Shown here: piece by piece, positions 8,811-18,880 of the stretch
How positions within the stretch are numbered: the stretch's first letter is position 1
Layout: each line of letters begins with the position of its first letter
NCBI GenBank assembly: GCA_963813375.1
Contig: CAWEYT010000021.1
Span: 1-64,000, forward strand
DNA: 64,000 nt
DNA from: DASTFY01 sp963813375
GTDB taxonomy: Bacteria > Actinomycetota > Acidimicrobiia > Acidimicrobiales > Ilumatobacteraceae
Reading direction: 5' to 3'
Notes under the pieces: generated by a model
Told to the model about the DNA's origin: nothing
The model's input: only the letters and a program-made list of their open reading frames with translations
Database searches by the model: none
Program-made: the position numbers and the translations under genes

Positions 8811-10112
8811 GTGGCACCGGATACTCAGGGAACGGCACCCGGCCGGCTCGGGCAGGTCGGATCCGCAGGCGTCATCGGTGGCCTGGCCGGCGCCGCGCTG
8901 TGGGCACCGGGGCGCCAAGCCGGCGATCATCGGCGCCGTGGCGGGTGCGGTCGGGTTAGGGGTTTCAGAGGCGGTGGCTCGGGCGCTCAGCGCCCGGGTG
9001 AGATCCCGGCGTTGTGGCAACGCATCGCTACGACCTCGGCGTTGATGGCTCCGTTGGGGTGGGCGGCCGGCCGATTCAGGGTGTCGGACCTGTCGTCGTG
9101 GGGACGTCGGCGGGGGCGGTGGTGGGCGCCTTCGGCCTGCGCCCGCAGAAGGTGGCGCTGGGACCGCTGGTCGGCGCCGCAGTGGGCTTCGCCGCCGCCG
9201 CGCTCGGCGTCGACGGGTCCCTACGGCGGCGGTGGCCAGCACGACGGTGCTGGCGTACCGGCTGTTGTCGGCGCAGCTGTTCCGTGACGCTCAGGTGAGC
9301 CTGCTGGCCGAGCGGGTACGAGCCGAGGACCTGCCGTTCGTCGTGCCGTTGGAGGCCCGTTCCCGCTACGTCGGCACGGACTACGTCCGGGCCTTGGCCG
9401 ACGTGCTCGGCGGCACCTACCACGCTGACACGGCCGACGTCGGCATCGTCGCCGCGCTGGACGAGCTCGCCGGCCCGGGTTTCGACCCGGGCGCCGTCGA
9501 CTGGCGGGTCCGCGAGTTCTACGAGCACACGACGCGTTTCAGCCTCGACATCGTCCCGGAGTGGCGACCGTGGGTGCGGCCCGGCTACTTGCTGTATCGC
9601 AGAGTGCTCGCCCGCCCGCTCGGCCAGGCCAGCGTCCCGATGAACCAGCGCGAAGCCCAACGGGGGATCCGCAGCCGCATCGACACCATCACGCTGGACC
9701 GCGATGACGTCATCGCGGTTCGCGGGTGGATCCGATCCTTCGCCGACAACGACGAACCGATCTACGTCGGGATCTACACCACCTACCGCCACGGCGGACG
9801 TGGGTACGTCAGCGTCGGCTTCCCGCTCCCGCAGGCCAGCTTTACCGCCACGCTCGAGCCGCGCCCTCGACCTGGGGGTGGTCTTGTGCTCACCAGCCGC
9901 AGCGACCTCGATCACCCGGGTCACTACCTGACCTACATCGATCCTGGCACCAGAGAGCTCACGACTTGGCGGTCCATGGCTTCGCCGAACAGCTCGACGT
10001 GTACGTCGAGGACGACGAACTGCGCGCCGAGCACGCCTTCTGGGTCTTCGGGCTCCCCTTCCTCGTCCTCCATTACCGCATCCACCCCAAACCGAGCAAT
10101 CGCGTGTCCTGA
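8811..10112 (+). CDS. Conserved hypothetical protein with glycine-rich membrane N-terminus (frameshifted)
   Basis: GTG at 8811 opens a Gly/Ala-rich, hydrophobic region of about 140 residues rebuilt from several frames (VIGGLAGAALWA, IIGAVAGAVGLGVSEAVA, VVVGTSAGAVVGAFGL, VALGPLVGAAVGFAAAALG), probably several membrane helices. A long soluble part then stays in frame from about 9232: LLSAQLFRDAQVSLLAERVR, VPLEARSRYVGTDYVRALA, VREFYEHTTRFSLDIVPEW, PIYVGIYTTYRHGGRGYVSV. The last 50 residues need a shift near 9970 (AVHGFAEQLDVYVEDDELRA). The tight conservation-like texture suggests a real enzyme or lipid-associated protein, but I do not recognise a characterised family. It stands alone between the permease and an SRPBCC fragment. 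Confidence 0.6.
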
Positions 10113-10411
10113 TTCGACGTTCGGACGCGTCGCGTGACCGCTCGCCTGGTGGAGATCCCGCCGCGGCGCTGAGAGTGCGACCAATCGGCGGGCGATGACG
10201 GCGACAGGATCAAGATTCGGCCGGTGTTGACAAGTGATCTGTGTTGCTGCGGCGGCCCGCCGTGCACGTCGCTCGAAGACCATGGCGACATGAACTCCGG
10301 TCGTCATCGGAACCGTCGCAGGCGACGGCGCCCGTCACCTTGGCGTGAGGGGCGTTGGTCTTGCGTCGATGTCGCCCGGGGAGCCTGAGTCGACGAACGG
10401 GGGGCAGCCTG
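10113..10411. other. Intergenic region with no recognisable gene
   Basis: About 300 bases. A TTGACA at 10223-10228 resembles a -35 element, but no matching -10 or gene start was found. No other signal seen. Confidence 0.3.
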
Positions 10412-10730
10412 GTGTCTCGTCCCATCCATGTTGAAGAGCCAGTGACTGTTGCTCGCTCGCCCGAAGTTGTCTGGTCGGTGGTGGCCGATTACGGGGCGCG
10501 ACGTGGAGTGGCGCAAGGGCCTGACCGACATGACGCCGGAACCGCCTGGTCCGCCCGCCGTTGGTAATCACCGATCGGCCGAGTCCTCAAGGTGGTGCAC
10601 TCCACGGACAGTCGCCAGCGCCGTCGCGACGACACCACGGGCACAGGGGCCTCGCGCGACCGCGCGGTCAATGAATCGATGGGTCGCGAGACCGCGACGA
10701 CACGCCTGGAACATGGAGCGGCCGCGCTAG
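10412..10730 (+). pseudogene. SRPBCC/polyketide cyclase-like protein fragment
   Basis: GTG at 10412 follows a G-rich ribosome-binding stretch. The protein opens SRPIHVEEPVTVARSPEVVW and SVVADY, the standard SRPBCC first strand and helix, then shifts frame near 10497 into GRDVEWRKGLTDMTPEPPG PPAVG. After that only a short KVVHST piece fits the family, so roughly the last 80-90 residues of a normal 145-residue protein cannot be reconstructed. It may be a truncated gene, or one scrambled by the same sequence errors as its neighbours. The ligand is unknown. Confidence 0.5.
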
Positions 10731-10735
10731 AGGGA

Positions 10736-11258
10736 TCATGGTCGCGTCGGCTTGCAAGCGTGGCCGTCGTGCCTTGTCGTGGTGAGCCAGGACTCGGTTG
10801 CGTAGCCGCAGATGACGAGCGCGCAGGTCGGCGTGCCGACGCACATGGCGCCGACGACGCACTTGTGGATGGGTCCGAGATCGAGCCCTCGGATCGCTTG
10901 GAGGTCGGTGAGGCTGGCAGTGATCTGGTCTCGGACGGGCTGTTCGCGGTCGCCGTGGTGTTCGACGAAGAGTCCTTGGCCGGTCTCACGGTCTTGGCAC
11001 CATCCGACGCCGGCCCACACCTGTTCGCCGGGAGTGGTCGTGCGCTGCTCGGCGTAGACGGCGTAGAGCCGGTCGCCCCACCGCCCAGTTCTGTTCGAAC
11101 GGGCATCGCTCGACCTGAACGATGTCGCTGCCGGGTGGGATCACCGAGCTGAGCCGGACGAGGTTGAGGTTGGCGACCCCGGCGCGGAAGAGCGCAGCAT
11201 CGAAGGCACCGAGCTCGGTGCTGCCTCGTCCGATGGCGCTGGCCAGGTAGAGCTTCAT
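10736..11258 (-). CDS. pdaD: Pyruvoyl-dependent arginine decarboxylase (one frameshift)
   Basis: ATG at 11258 begins MKLYLASAIGRG, then AALFRAGVANLNLVRLSSVI PPGSDIV. The LSSVIPPG motif is the self-cleavage site where a Ser becomes the pyruvoyl cofactor. A frame change near 11080 leads to GEQVWAGVGWCQDRETGQGL FVEHHG, VRDQITASLTDLQAIRGLDL and GPIHKCVVGAMCVGTPTCAL. About 170 residues is the usual size; the mature enzyme is a trimer of cleaved alpha-beta chains. It decarboxylates arginine to agmatine in the cytoplasm. It lies 77 bases after a class V aminotransferase-fold gene and an MFS transporter on the same strand, so an operon is likely. The pairing with a cysteine-desulfurase-like enzyme is not one I know. 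Confidence 0.82.
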
Positions 11259-11335
11259 CGTCGTCTCGCTCACGCGGGGAGCGTGCGGAGGCGTATCGGG
11301 CCTGGGCTCGCGCCCCCGCTGAGGAAGATGAACGA

Positions 11336-12745
11336 TCACGGGGCGTCGAGGGAGTACAGCGTCGGTTCGATGTGCCCGGCGGGGTGATATGAGCCGTCGA
11401 TGTCGGCTCGGTACTTGCCAGTGATGTTGCCGGCGACGATCTGCTCCAACGCGGCGACGGCGAGATCGACGTCGTGCCGGTCGTTGTAACAGCCGAAGCT
11501 GATCCGGACCATGCCCGGCGCCCCGCGTTTGTCACCGTGGCGCGCCCGGTCGACCCAGGCCATCGCGGCGGTTTGGTCGAGGCTGAGGAGGTGGGCGATG
11601 TATGGATGGGCGCAGAAGCATCCGCTGCGCACGCCAACACCATGCTCGTAGCCGAGGACCGCGGCGATCAGGGTGTGGTCGATCTTGTCGATGGTGAATG
11701 GGATGACGCCGAGTTTGGCGGTCGGGCCGGAGGTGTCGGTCGGTCCGTGAATCCTGAGGCCGGGCACCTCGGCCAGGCGTTCGATTGCGTACCGAGTCAG
11801 TTCGCTCTCGTGGGCGGCGATGCGGTCGAGCCCGATCTCGGTGAGGGCGCGAGTGGCCGCGGCCAGGGCGATGGCGCCGAGCACGTTGGGGCTGCCAGCC
11901 TCTTCCCGGTCGGGGAGGTCGGCCCAGGCGACGGTATCGGTGGTGACGGCGTTCACTGTGCCTCCTCCTGTCTGGTCCGGCGTCGGGCCGAACGCGCAGC
12001 GCGGGCCGACGAGGACTCCAGCGCCGTAGGGGGCGTACATCTTGTGGGCCGAGAGGGCGATGAAGTCGAGGTGACCGGGATCGTCGTGGGCCTGCATGTC
12101 GATCGGGCGGTGCGGGGCGAGTTGGGCGGCGTCGACGAGGATGCGGCCGCCCGCGGCATGGACCCTCGTGGCCAACTCGTGTACGGGCTGCACCACTCCG
12201 GTGACGTTGGACGCGCCGGAGACGGCGAACAGGGCGACGCGGCCGGAGTGCTCGGTGAGGCGACGATCGAAATCGTCGACATCCAGCGTGCCGTCCGGAC
12301 AGACGCCTACGTGCACCGTGCGGAGGCGCGCTCGCCACGGCAGGTCGTTCGAGTGGTGTTCGAGCATGGACGTCAGCACCACTGAATCGGTGTCGACCGG
12401 CAACGCCCGGGCGAGTTTGTTGATCGCCTCGGTCGTGTTCTTGGTGAACACGACGACATCGCGCTCGGGGTCGGCGCCGAGGAACTCGCCGACGAGTTCT
12501 CGTGCCCGTTCGAACGTCGCGGTGCTGAGCCGCGACTTGTAACCCGTTCCACGGTGGACACCGGAGTAGAACGGCAGGAACTGGTCGATGGCGTCGACCA
12601 CCGACCGGAAAGGCGGAGTGCTCGCCGCGTTGTCGAGATTCACGTAGGGCACGAACCGCCCATCGAGCAGCGGGACCGGTTGGTCGATCCCGACCAGCGC
12701 GTCCCGGGCCACCGGCGCCGCCGACCTGGCGAGCGTGGCGTTCAT
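11336..12745 (-). CDS. Class V aminotransferase-fold enzyme, cysteine desulfurase/selenocysteine lyase-like
   Basis: Intact 469-residue PLP enzyme. Early NLDNAASTPPFRSVVDAIDQ is the SufS/CsdA-type opening; GVHRGTGYKSRLST, FTKNTTEAINKLAR and LEHHSNDLPWR follow (the His of LEHHSN stacks on PLP), then ILVDAAQLAPHRPID with the cofactor-binding Asp, and FIALSAHKMYAPYGAGVLVG where the Lys of SAHK is the Schiff-base residue. The region GVGVRSGCFCAHPYIAHLL provides the RSGxxCAHP loop with Cys at the catalytic position of cysteine desulfurases. Longer than SufS (about 410) by an insert and a C-terminal tail. The start overlaps the MFS stop by four bases (ATGA-type), and pdaD follows. It could supply sulfur or act on another amino acid; the arginine decarboxylase neighbour makes a non-canonical role possible. 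Confidence 0.85.
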   Translation of the reverse strand: MNATLARSAAPVARDALVGIDQPVPLLDGRFVPYVNLDNAASTPPFRSVVDAIDQFLPFYSGVHRGTGYKSRLSTATFERARELVGEFLGADPERDVVVFTKNTTEAINKLARALPVDTDSVVLTSMLEHHSNDLPWRARLRTVHVGVCPDGTLDVDDFDRRLTEHSGRVALFAVSGASNVTGVVQPVHELATRVHAAGGRILVDAAQLAPHRPIDMQAHDDPGHLDFIALSAHKMYAPYGAGVLVGPRCAFGPTPDQTGGGTVNAVTTDTVAWADLPDREEAGSPNVLGAIALAAATRALTEIGLDRIAAHESELTRYAIERLAEVPGLRIHGPTDTSGPTAKLGVIPFTIDKIDHTLIAAVLGYEHGVGVRSGCFCAHPYIAHLLSLDQTAAMAWVDRARHGDKRGAPGMVRISFGCYNDRHDVDLAVAALEQIVAGNITGKYRADIDGSYHPAGHIEPTLYSLDAP

Positions 12746-14103
12746 CGCCGGGACCTCCGATCGTCATGTCGGGCCGCGAGGGGAACGCACGAAACATCGC
12801 CGAACGGCAGCATCGGGATTCCCCGATGTCGCTCCACCATGCCGCGACTGCGCGGGGTACCCATCTTTCCCGCCTGTGGCTCGACGACGGTCTGGTCGTG
12901 ACGCCGGCGTCGACGCAGCGCACAGATCGCCAGCAACGGGGTTCCGATGGCGGCGATGGCCAGGGTGGGTCGCAGTCCAACCGAGGAGGTGAGCATCGGA
13001 GCGACGGCGGCCCCGGCGATCATGGCCGCGACCATCAAGGCATCGAGCACGCCGAACGCAGGAGCGACGAGCGAGCCCGGCAGGGTACGAACCAGCGCGC
13101 CTGTGATCACCACTTCGGCGGTGAGGATCGCGGCGCCGAACGCGCAACAGGCGATGACCGCGACGGACAACTCGCTGGTCGCGGCCAACACACCGAAGGC
13201 GACCGCCGCGGTCGCGAGGGGAACGAGCGGACGCCGACCGCGCGGCATCGGACCGACGAGCGCAACGAACGCCCCGAATGCGCCCGCTCCTTGGGCGAAT
13301 GACAGCAATCCGAACGCCCGGGCGCCACCCAGATCGAGCCCGGCGGGTAGGCGCACCAGCAACGCTGCGTCGAGCCCGGCGAGCAGGTTGACGCCGAGAA
13401 CGGCCGCCATCGCCGGGCGGATCCGGGATTCGAGTAGTAAGTGTCGCCCGGCCGTCCGGATCGGCTGCTCCGGCAACCAGCCCCGCGGCCGCGTCGTCCC
13501 GCCGATCCTCGGGAGGAAACCAGCGAGTGCCGCCGAGACCAGCATCATCGCGGCGCACGCCACAAGAGAGGCGGTAGTACCGGTGACGACGAGGAGCAGC
13601 CCACCGAACGCGGGCCCAGCACAGAACGCCGCCGACTCGAGTCCCGCGGCAAGCGTGCTCGCCCGGTCCAGCCGCGCCGGGGGCACGGTGTGGTGCACCG
13701 CTCGCATGAGTGCTGGGAACGTCGGGGTGCCGACCGCGACGAGCGCGAAGAGCAGCAACACCAGCACCCCGGCCGCGGACCCGCCGCGAAGCGCGACACA
13801 CAACGCGACGATGACGACACCGCGCGCCAGGCCGCTGACGGCGAGGACCCGCCGTGGCTCATACCGGCCGGCGATCGCACCGGCCACCGGCGAGCACACC
13901 AGATAGGGCACCAGTCGGACGGCGGCGACCACGGCAAACCACCCAGACTCGACGCCTCGGCGTTCCAGCGCCGCGGCGACGAGCACGAATGGCGCACCCT
14001 GGGCGATGCTGCCGAGCACGAACGTCGCAAGGCACGGCGCGACCCCAGCGCTCGAGCGCCTCACGCCAGGTTGCTCATCGACGACTCCGATGGCGTTCGT
14101 CAA
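12742..14103 (-). CDS. MFS transporter
   Basis: About 453 residues with some 12 hydrophobic segments: VAPCLATFVLGSIAQGAPFV, WFAVVAAVRLVPYLVCSPVA with GAIAGRYEPRRVLAVSG (the MFS loop 2-3 signature GxxxxRxxRR variant), ALRGGSAAGVLVLLLFALVA, TLAAGLESAAFCAGPAFGGL, AVLGVNLLAGLDAALL and later helices to about 13000. The minus-strand frame is open as far as 14676, but that part is antisense to the divergent regulator and has no MFS character; a TTG at 14103 or a nearby GTG is the likely start. It is translationally coupled to the cysteine-desulfurase-like gene. Likely an exporter or importer for the substrate or product of the pdaD operon. Confidence 0.8.
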   Translation of the reverse strand: MTNAIGVVDEQPGVRRSSAGVAPCLATFVLGSIAQGAPFVLVAAALERRGVESGWFAVVAAVRLVPYLVCSPVAGAIAGRYEPRRVLAVSGLARGVVIVALCVALRGGSAAGVLVLLLFALVAVGTPTFPALMRAVHHTVPPARLDRASTLAAGLESAAFCAGPAFGGLLLVVTGTTASLVACAAMMLVSAALAGFLPRIGGTTRPRGWLPEQPIRTAGRHLLLESRIRPAMAAVLGVNLLAGLDAALLVRLPAGLDLGGARAFGLLSFAQGAGAFGAFVALVGPMPRGRRPLVPLATAAVAFGVLAATSELSVAVIACCAFGAAILTAEVVITGALVRTLPGSLVAPAFGVLDALMVAAMIAGAAVAPMLTSSVGLRPTLAIAAIGTPLLAICALRRRRRHDQTVVEPQAGKMGTPRSRGMVERHRGIPMLPFGDVSCVPLAARHDDRRSRR

Positions 14104-14264
14104 CGAAGGCTCGTGGTTCGGTCGCTCACTTCCCAGAGCATCCGGGAGCGCCGTAACCGCACCGTTACCCGTCGGCCAATCCGCAGGACTGGGGGCGGCG
14201 GTCTCGGTAGGTTCGTGGTCGGTGCGTGAAGAGCTGACGTCGGCGCGATGGTCGGCGGGCGCCT

Positions 14265-17200
14265 GTGCCACCTTCGCCGTTGCAGGCCGAGGTTGTGCGC
14301 GGGCGCGTGCTGGAAGCGCTGTCTGGCCCGATTCGACATGCCGGTCACGGTCATCGTGGCGGGCGCCGGGTTTGGCAAGACGACCGCGCTGGCGCAGGCG
14401 ATTCGGGCCAACGAGGCATCGCCACGGGGGATGGACGCCTGGATCGCGTGCGAACCCGGCGACGAGGACGCTGGCCGCCTGGCGTCGGCGATCCTGGCGG
14501 CCCTCGGGGCAATCCCACGACGGGGCGGCAACGTCGACCGGATACTCGATGCGTTGCGCGAGGTGGCACCCGTGGACGTCTGCATCGTCATCGATGACGT
14601 GCACGAGCTCCCGCCGATGTCGGCCGGCGAGGCGCTGGTGGGCGACCTGGCGATGCGCCTGCCCGCCCATGGGCACCTCGTACTCGCAAGCCGGGAGCCG
14701 GTGCAGACCCCGCTGGCACGACGCCGCGCGGCAGGTCAGGTCGTGGAGGTCGGACCGGATGCGCTCGCATTCAGCGATGCGGAGATCGCTGCTCTCGCCG
14801 GGTTGCTCGGCGAAGATCCTGCCGCGTGCCGCGACTTGGCCGGATGGCCCTCACTCGTACGGTTGGTCCTGTCGGCTCCACCAGGCGCGCTGCGGCAGTT
14901 CCTCTGGGAGGAGATCGTCGCCCGGTTGCCGGCGACCGAGCAGTCAGGACTGCTCGCCCTCGCCGTGCTCGGCTCTGGATCGGACAGCGAAGTGGCAGCC
15001 GTCGCCGGCGAGGAGATCGACATCGACCGGCTCATGGGATCGGTTCCCTTGCTGTACCAGGACGCACAAGGCAGGTTCGGGGCCCACCAGCTGTGGGAGG
15101 ACGCCGTCGAGCGGATCTTCCCGGCGGCGCAGATCGCCGACGTGCGTCGGCGTGCCCTCCAAACCCTTCGCGAGCGAGGTGAGACCGTTCGCATGGGATC
15201 GGCCGCCGCACGCTGGCAGGACGCCGACATGTTCGGCGTGGCTTGCGTCTCGCTCGTGCTCGAGAGCCTCGGCGCGCTGCCGATCGACACCGCTGCCCGC
15301 TGGCTGGCCAGCACGCCGGCGGGGGCCGTCGGCGCCCCTGAGCACCAACTCCTCGAGGTAGCGCTGCGCCACGCACAACGTCGAGATGACGACGAACTCG
15401 ATGCCGAGCTCGACCAGCTCGAAGCCAACTTCCAGGATCGACGTGACGAGGCCGCACAAGCGGTGACGCTGGCGCTCGCGTCCGTGGTCGCCCACGGTCG
15501 GGGCGACCAGCTCCGGCTCCTCCTGCTCGCCGAACGCATCCGGGCGCTCCCAAGGATCGCTGCGCAGCCCGTACTGCGGTTTCTCGTGGATGCGGTGGAC
15601 GCTGCGCTCTCTTCATTGAGCGGCGACGTCGACGGAGCGCTCGACACGATCGCGTCCATGTCGTTCAAGCAGGTGCCCCAGCTCGTCGGAGAGCTCGTCA
15701 CCCGACTGCACGTCGTCATGCTTCAGTTGGCCGGACGGGCTGACGAGGCCATGCCGATCGCCTCGTCGCTGCTCGAGTCGCCCCGTGCCTACGTCCGGTC
15801 GATGCCGTCCATGATCCGCTGGTGGGCGGGCGATCCGTCGGAGCACCTGGCGGCGCCTCCCGTCGGGGAGCGACTCCTGGACGTCAACCATCGCGACCGA
15901 TTTGTCTGGTCGGCGTTCGGCGTGGCGGTGGCCGCGTCACTTGGCGATCGTGCGCTGGTCGAGGTCATGCGCCAGGAGCTCGACGCTGCGGCGGGCCCGT
16001 CGCTCGACGCACGCGACGGCGCCATCGCATCCGGATCAATGGCCTGCTACGAGATCCTCGCGCATCACGAGGAGGCTGCTCGGACGGTCATCGCCGACCA
16101 TCTCACCCATCACCCGCTCTCGGACCGGCTCGGAGAAGCACACCTGCGGCGAACCCTTGCGGTCGCCTACATCTGCGATGACCGGGTACGCCGCTGCTGG
16201 GATGACACCCCGCTCGGGCGCGTCCACCTGCGTGCCAGAGCGGCGGCCAGGCAGTTCCTTGCCGCCCGAGAAGGCCGCCTCGATCGCAACACACCACTCG
16301 AATCACCCGGCGTGGTCGTGACGTCGCTACCGATCGTCTGGTCGGTCGAGCTTGCCGTCCGAGCCATCGTCGCCGGCCACCCCGACGGCGCCGCCCTCTT
16401 CCGTACGATCGCGTCGTGGCTGCCCTCGCCGACGCGACGCGAGGTCGACTGGCTGACCGTCAACGGCGACGCACCCTGTCGCCACGGCGCGTCGACGCTC
16501 ATCGGCGAGGTACCCAACCCCGATCAGACACCGCTCCGTGTCGACGTGCTCGGCGCGATGCGACTGCGGCTCGGCGATCGAGAGCTGTCCGGACCCGAAC
16601 TGCGACGTGGCCGCGTCCGAACCCTGCTCGCCCTGCTGGTGCTGCGGGGTCCCCTTCGTCGCCAGAGGATCTGCGACCTGCTCTGGCCCGACCTCGATCC
16701 AGCCGCAGGTGCCCAGAACCTCCGCGTCACCCTCAGCCGATTACGGCGACTGCTCGAGCCAACTGATCCCGAGGCACCACCGACGTCGCGGCTGCGCGTC
16801 CACGGCGACACGATCGAACTTGCGCCACCACCGGTCGTCGACACCGACGTCGCACGCATGTACGGGTACCTCACCAGCAGTGAACGGGCGCGACGGATCA
16901 GCGATTCGCTCGAGGAGTTCGCATGCCTGGAACGAGCCGTCGAGCTGTGGCGGGGTGATCCCCTCCTCGACCTCAACTCGATCGACGAACTGGACGGCGA
17001 GGTCGAAAGCGTCCGACGATCCCTCGTCGATGCGTCCCTCCGCCTCGGCGAACTGCAGTTGGTCGGCGGTCGCTTCGACGAGGCACTCCGATGCGCGGAA
17101 CGCACCCGAGCGGCGTCCCCGTACTCCGAGCGAGCGCACCGCCTGACGATCGCCTGTCACCTTCAGCGCCACGACCACGCCGGCCTCGAGTCGGCTGTGG

Positions 17201-17328
17201 GAGCGACCCGACAACTGCTCGACGACCTCGGCGTCGAGCCTGAGGACGCCACGAACATGCTCCTCAGACGAGCAGCGGCACGCCTCGGCACCGACATCGA
17301 GCATCGCCTTCCCTCAGACTTCGAGTGA
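14265..17328 (+). CDS. STAND ATPase regulator with C-terminal SARP/BTAD domain
   Basis: About 1020 residues. The N-terminal P-loop ATPase has Walker A GAGFGKTTALAQ (14365-14400) and Walker B VCIVIDDVHEL, then a long helical MalT-like region (about residues 280-720). The C-terminus from about 16520 starts RVDVLGAMRLRLGDRELSG, an OmpR-like winged helix (RRQRICDLLWPDLDPAAGAQ, LRVTLSRLRRLL), followed by a BTAD domain of TPR-like helices (CLERAVELWRGDPLLDLNS; ASLRLGELQLVGGRFDEALR). GTG 14265 gives LQAEVVRGRVLEALSG, with a one-base shift near 14328 into RFDMPVTVIVAG; if that shift is real, translation would begin at ATG 14338. Divergent from the MFS-desulfurase-pdaD operon, its most plausible target. 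Domain order (ATPase first, SARP last) is reversed relative to classical large SARPs. Confidence 0.85.
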
Positions 17329-17573
17329 GCACGCACCGACTCGCCGTCGAGCCATCTCCCCCACCGCGGAGAGCAGTTAGTCGAGCAGCGCAGTTGGCTC
17401 GCCACGGATGAACCGTCTCGGTCCACAGCAGTGGCGCCGATGCCAGGTCACGCCCCGATGGTCGAAGCGCGCTTCTCCTCTCGGCGATCGTGTACAACCT
17501 CCTCGGCTCTTCTTCGATGGCGGCGGGCTCATCTCCCACGGCCAGGCCGTGTCGGGCCTGGTTCGTTGAGCGA

Positions 17574-18230
17574 CTAGGTCTGGTCGTGACGTCGGCGCAG
17601 GGCACGCGTAGCGAGCGCGGTCGCCTCGCCGATCGTCGCCCCGATGACCGACCCGATGATGACGTCGCCGGGGTAGTGCACGCCCGTGTGTACACGCGAG
17701 TAGGCGACCGCCGCGGCCAGGCCGCGCAACGGTGCGCCGACCACTGGCATCGACCCTCCGACGGCCCCGGCGAACGCGAACGCCGACGCCGAGTGGCCCG
17801 ACGGGAACGACGTGGAGGTCGGCATCGGTACGTGGCGCCCCTCCGGCACACCCGCCGCGTCGCGGTCTGGGCGATCCCGTCTGCTCGCCAGCTTCATCGG
17901 CAGGTTCACGACGGCCGAGTTGATACCCACTGCGATGAGCCCTGTCGCCGCTGCCCTTCGCCCTGTGGGCCCCCCAAGCGCGAACAGCGCCGCCGCGGCT
18001 CCGATCCACAGCTTCGAGTGGTTCGCCAGTCCGGAGAGGCGACGCAGCGGTCCGTCGAGCGTGGGCGTCGGTGTGCCGGCGATCGCTCGGTAGACGGCAA
18101 GGTCGACCTGGGCGAGCTCGTGCAGCGCCTTGGCGGCGACCGATCGCCGGGGCGTCGAGCGGGCCTCCATCACCTCTGCGAGCCGTTCTGCCGGCGGAAG
18201 CCGCGGGCCGCGGTCGGGCGCGTCGCTCAC
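17574..18230 (-). CDS. PAP2 family phosphatase
   Basis: GTG at 18230 gives 218 residues with the three PAP2 motifs in order: KLASRRDRP (KxxxxxxRP), FPSGHSASAFAFAG (PSGH, catalytic His) and SRVHTGVHYPGDVIIG (SRxxxxxHxxxD). Hydrophobic helices surround them (LWIGAAAALFALGG, VIIGSVIGATIGEATAL), so it is an integral membrane enzyme with the active site facing outward. The open frame extends to 18584 but the upstream part is low-complexity Pro/Arg sequence. Probable role is dephosphorylation of lipid phosphates such as phosphatidate or undecaprenyl diphosphate. The 245 bases before it on the 17.3-17.6 kb side hold no feature. Confidence 0.85.
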   Translation of the reverse strand: MSDAPDRGPRLPPAERLAEVMEARSTPRRSVAAKALHELAQVDLAVYRAIAGTPTPTLDGPLRRLSGLANHSKLWIGAAAALFALGGPTGRRAAATGLIAVGINSAVVNLPMKLASRRDRPDRDAAGVPEGRHVPMPTSTSFPSGHSASAFAFAGAVGGSMPVVGAPLRGLAAAVAYSRVHTGVHYPGDVIIGSVIGATIGEATALATRALRRRHDQT

Positions 18231-18880
18231 TGTGGGATCGTACCGAGGGCGGTCGCCCACAACAGGCGCAGGGACTTCAGCCAGCCGAGCGAGCGGCAGC
18301 GGGCGAGTAAGCCGATGGCCTGCTTCGGGAGCCGGACGAGGACTGGGGACGGGCGGGCCGTCGTCCTCGACCTGAAGGCCGTGGGGTTTATCGACTCCTC
18401 CGGATTGCCCCAGGCGGGTCCCATCCGGATCCGGAGTGCCTGTTCCACTGGCCGACCTCAACTCACCCCATGCCGGCGCTAGCCGGGCCAGGTCGCCTTG
18501 AGCTCGGCCCGCCTCCGCTGCCCCCGCCGACGGTCCTCGAGCACCCGGCCGACGACCTCCTGGGAAGTCGACGGTCGTCGTCATCAGGCCAGAGCATCGA
18601 TCGGCCTGGCCTCGCAGCCGGGCCGCTCAAGAGCGATCGGTGCGTCCTCCGGGAGGACGGGCGCACCAGCTGATCTCACGCAACCACCGCGAACAGAGGC
18701 GCCGGTCTGGGCGGGCGACTACCGCATGCCCAGGACCACCCTCTCCCGCTTCGTGTGCGCCGACGTTCATCGCGATCGCGACCGCAGTGGTCACCTGGAG
18801 GGAATGATTGAACTCGTGGACCGTCTTGGTCCGTCCGCGTAAAGTCACATGACGGGACCAAGCGGAACGGAGACGTCATC
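18231..18880. other. Gene-poor stretch with a possible STAS fragment
   Basis: About 650 bases between the PAP2 start and the secreted-protein gene. Apart from the STAS-like segment at 18336-18420 and the promoter and ribosome binding region of the downstream gene, no coding or RNA feature could be supported. Confidence 0.4.
18336..18420 (+). pseudogene. STAS-domain (anti-sigma antagonist) fragment
   Basis: One frame encodes DGRAVVLDLKAVGFIDSSGL, the core strand and phospho-Ser loop (DSSGL) of SpoIIAA-type STAS domains. Neither the upstream strands nor the downstream helices can be found in any frame, so this is either a degraded remnant or a heavily shifted gene. The PAP2 gene on the other strand starts about 100 bases away. 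Confidence 0.4.

Noticed and set aside
8145..9242. 365-residue minus ORF
   Set aside because: Arg/Pro/Ser-rich shadow of the permease tail and the hypothetical gene; no domain recognised.
12742..14676. Very long minus ORF treated as one 644-residue protein
   Set aside because: About the first 190 residues are antisense to the divergent regulator, low complexity and without MFS features; start placed at 14103.
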